From the NCBI RefSeq assembly GCF_013046825.1, contig NZ_CP053187.1, forward strand, positions 2,886,001 to 2,950,000: a DNA stretch of 64,000 nucleotides. The letters are read 5' to 3'. Positions 63,506 through 64,000 of this stretch are shown here, piece by piece. Every line of letters starts with the position of its first letter. The first letter of the stretch is position 1. This stretch comes from Turicibacter sanguinis. Lineage in GTDB: Bacteria; Bacillota_I; Bacilli_A; MOL361; Turicibacteraceae. A model generated the notes under the pieces. The model was not told the origin of the DNA. It was given only the letters and a program-made list of their open reading frames with translations, and did not search any database. Made by a program: the position numbers and the translations under genes.

Positions 63506-63551
63506 AAAAAACATATCTGCGCTGCAACGCCTCACAGATATGTTTTTTTAA
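63506..63551 (-). terminator. Terminator of the outer YitT gene
   Basis: AACATATCTG and CAGATATGTT arms around a 15-base loop with an inner GCG/CGC pairing, T-run on the minus strand. Confidence 0.85.
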
Positions 63552-63562
63552 AAAAGCTCTTA

Positions 63563-64000
63563 TTAAATTTTCTTTTTAACAAAGTTTCCTTGGATCATCT
63601 CACTTCTGACCACATTCGTAAATGAATGTTCGTCAACAGACTTAATGATAGCTAAAACTTCATATAACTCATAACTTGATAAAACAAGCATCAACACACT
63701 CTTATTATTTTTCGTATAGGCACCTCGACCCTCAAGTACCGTAATTCCTCGATAAAGATGTTTTAAAATGGTTTCAATCATTTCTTCCTCTTTCGTCGTC
63801 ACGATATAAAGTGTTAAATTCTGATGAATCGTATGAATTCGATCAACAACAACAGAAGTAATGTAAATACAAATAATTGTATAAAGAGCCGTTTCCCAAC
63901 TTTGTGTTAAGCCCGCAATCAGGATAATAATAGCATTAATACTAAATGAATATTTTCCAAAAGATCCATCATATTTCATTGAAATATATTGAAAAATAAT
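63563..64000 (-). CDS. YitT-family membrane protein, C-terminal part (cut by window edge)
   Basis: 146 codons to the right edge, frame open through 64000. The sequence (GSFGKYSFSINAIIILIAGL...DRIHTIHQNLTLYIVTTKEEEMIE...GAYTKNNKSVLML) aligns with 62456-63337 over its full length, about half of the residues identical. The start and the first helices lie outside. Tandem paralogue. Confidence 0.85.
   Translation of the reverse strand: MIFQYISMKYDGSFGKYSFSINAIIILIAGLTQSWETALYTIICIYITSVVVDRIHTIHQNLTLYIVTTKEEEMIETILKHLYRGITVLEGRGAYTKNNKSVLMLVLSSYELYEVLAIIKSVDEHSFTNVVRSEMIQGNFVKKKI

Noticed and set aside
1-64000. CRISPR arrays, insertion sequences, T-box, M-box or S-box elements
   Set aside because: None seen in a reading of both strands; the T-box core GGTGGTACCGCG and regular repeats are absent, but a computer scan was not run.

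Overview
The window looks like chromosomal DNA of a low-GC, endospore-capable Firmicute of the Turicibacter/Erysipelotrichia type. The taxon is my inference. The supporting observations are strong AT richness, Shine-Dalgarno driven genes, a 26-residue spoVM gene, and Bacillus-like order in the block rsmB-rlmN-prpC-prkC-rsgA-rpe-thiN-spoVM-rpmB-yloU-yloV/fakA-recG-plsX-rnc. I see no insertion sequence, CRISPR array, rRNA or replication origin. One tRNA (Arg, anticodon UCG) is present.

Layout. 1-5.5 kb: a truncated CorA-type magnesium transporter with a possible leader peptide, a TIM-barrel protein, an AAA ATPase plus TOPRIM-like nuclease pair (OLD/RloAB-like, defence candidate), an unknown gene and a TcyP-like cystine symporter. 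5.8-10.6 kb: small membrane and exported unknowns (one frame interrupted by a stop), a second DAACS symporter, and an alanine/glycine symporter under a tandem glycine riboswitch. 10.6-18.5 kb: four exported or membrane unknowns, then a PD-(D/E)XK nuclease-helicase (DUF2075) beside a DUF4041/T5orf172 gene broken in two by an internal deletion, then a YwaF-type membrane protein and a glycosyltransferase. 19-30.3 kb: a large LTA-synthase-like sulfatase, a zinc-ribbon protein with an RNase H-like tail, a gene-free 1.1 kb stretch that looks like a large structured RNA on the minus strand, small unknowns, a lipoprotein, and an ECF sigma/anti-sigma pair. 30.4-36 kb: tandem DUF624 proteins, a structured small-RNA candidate, EutH, and an operon DUF969-DUF979-pcp-GGCT that converges on pyroglutamate. 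36-45.6 kb: sbcDC, an AraR-like GntR/LacI regulator probably starting at ATC, a DUF368 (PopT-type) protein, a double-P-loop ATPase and a YgjP-like metallopeptidase. 45.6-64 kb: tRNA-Arg, GNAT, SDR, then the conserved housekeeping block and two YitT paralogues, the last cut by the window edge.

The housekeeping block links envelope lipid supply (PlsX, FakA/YloV, Asp23-like YloU), Ser/Thr kinase-phosphatase signalling (PrkC/PrpC), ribosome maturation (RsgA, RlmN, RsmB, RNase III, L28), thiamine and pentose metabolism and spore coat assembly (SpoVM). Compared with Bacillus it lacks fapR, fabD, fabG, acpP, sdaA, smc and ftsY at this site and has gained three SHOCT/DUF2089-type genes.

The least explained signals are the ~670-nt minus-strand RNA candidate (23837-24510), the ~160-nt plus-strand RNA candidate (31800-31958), the structured plus-strand segment after the ATPase/TOPRIM pair (3383-3556), and the leader ORF/hairpin before corA. 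Assignments are by eye from sequence motifs; no database search was run.
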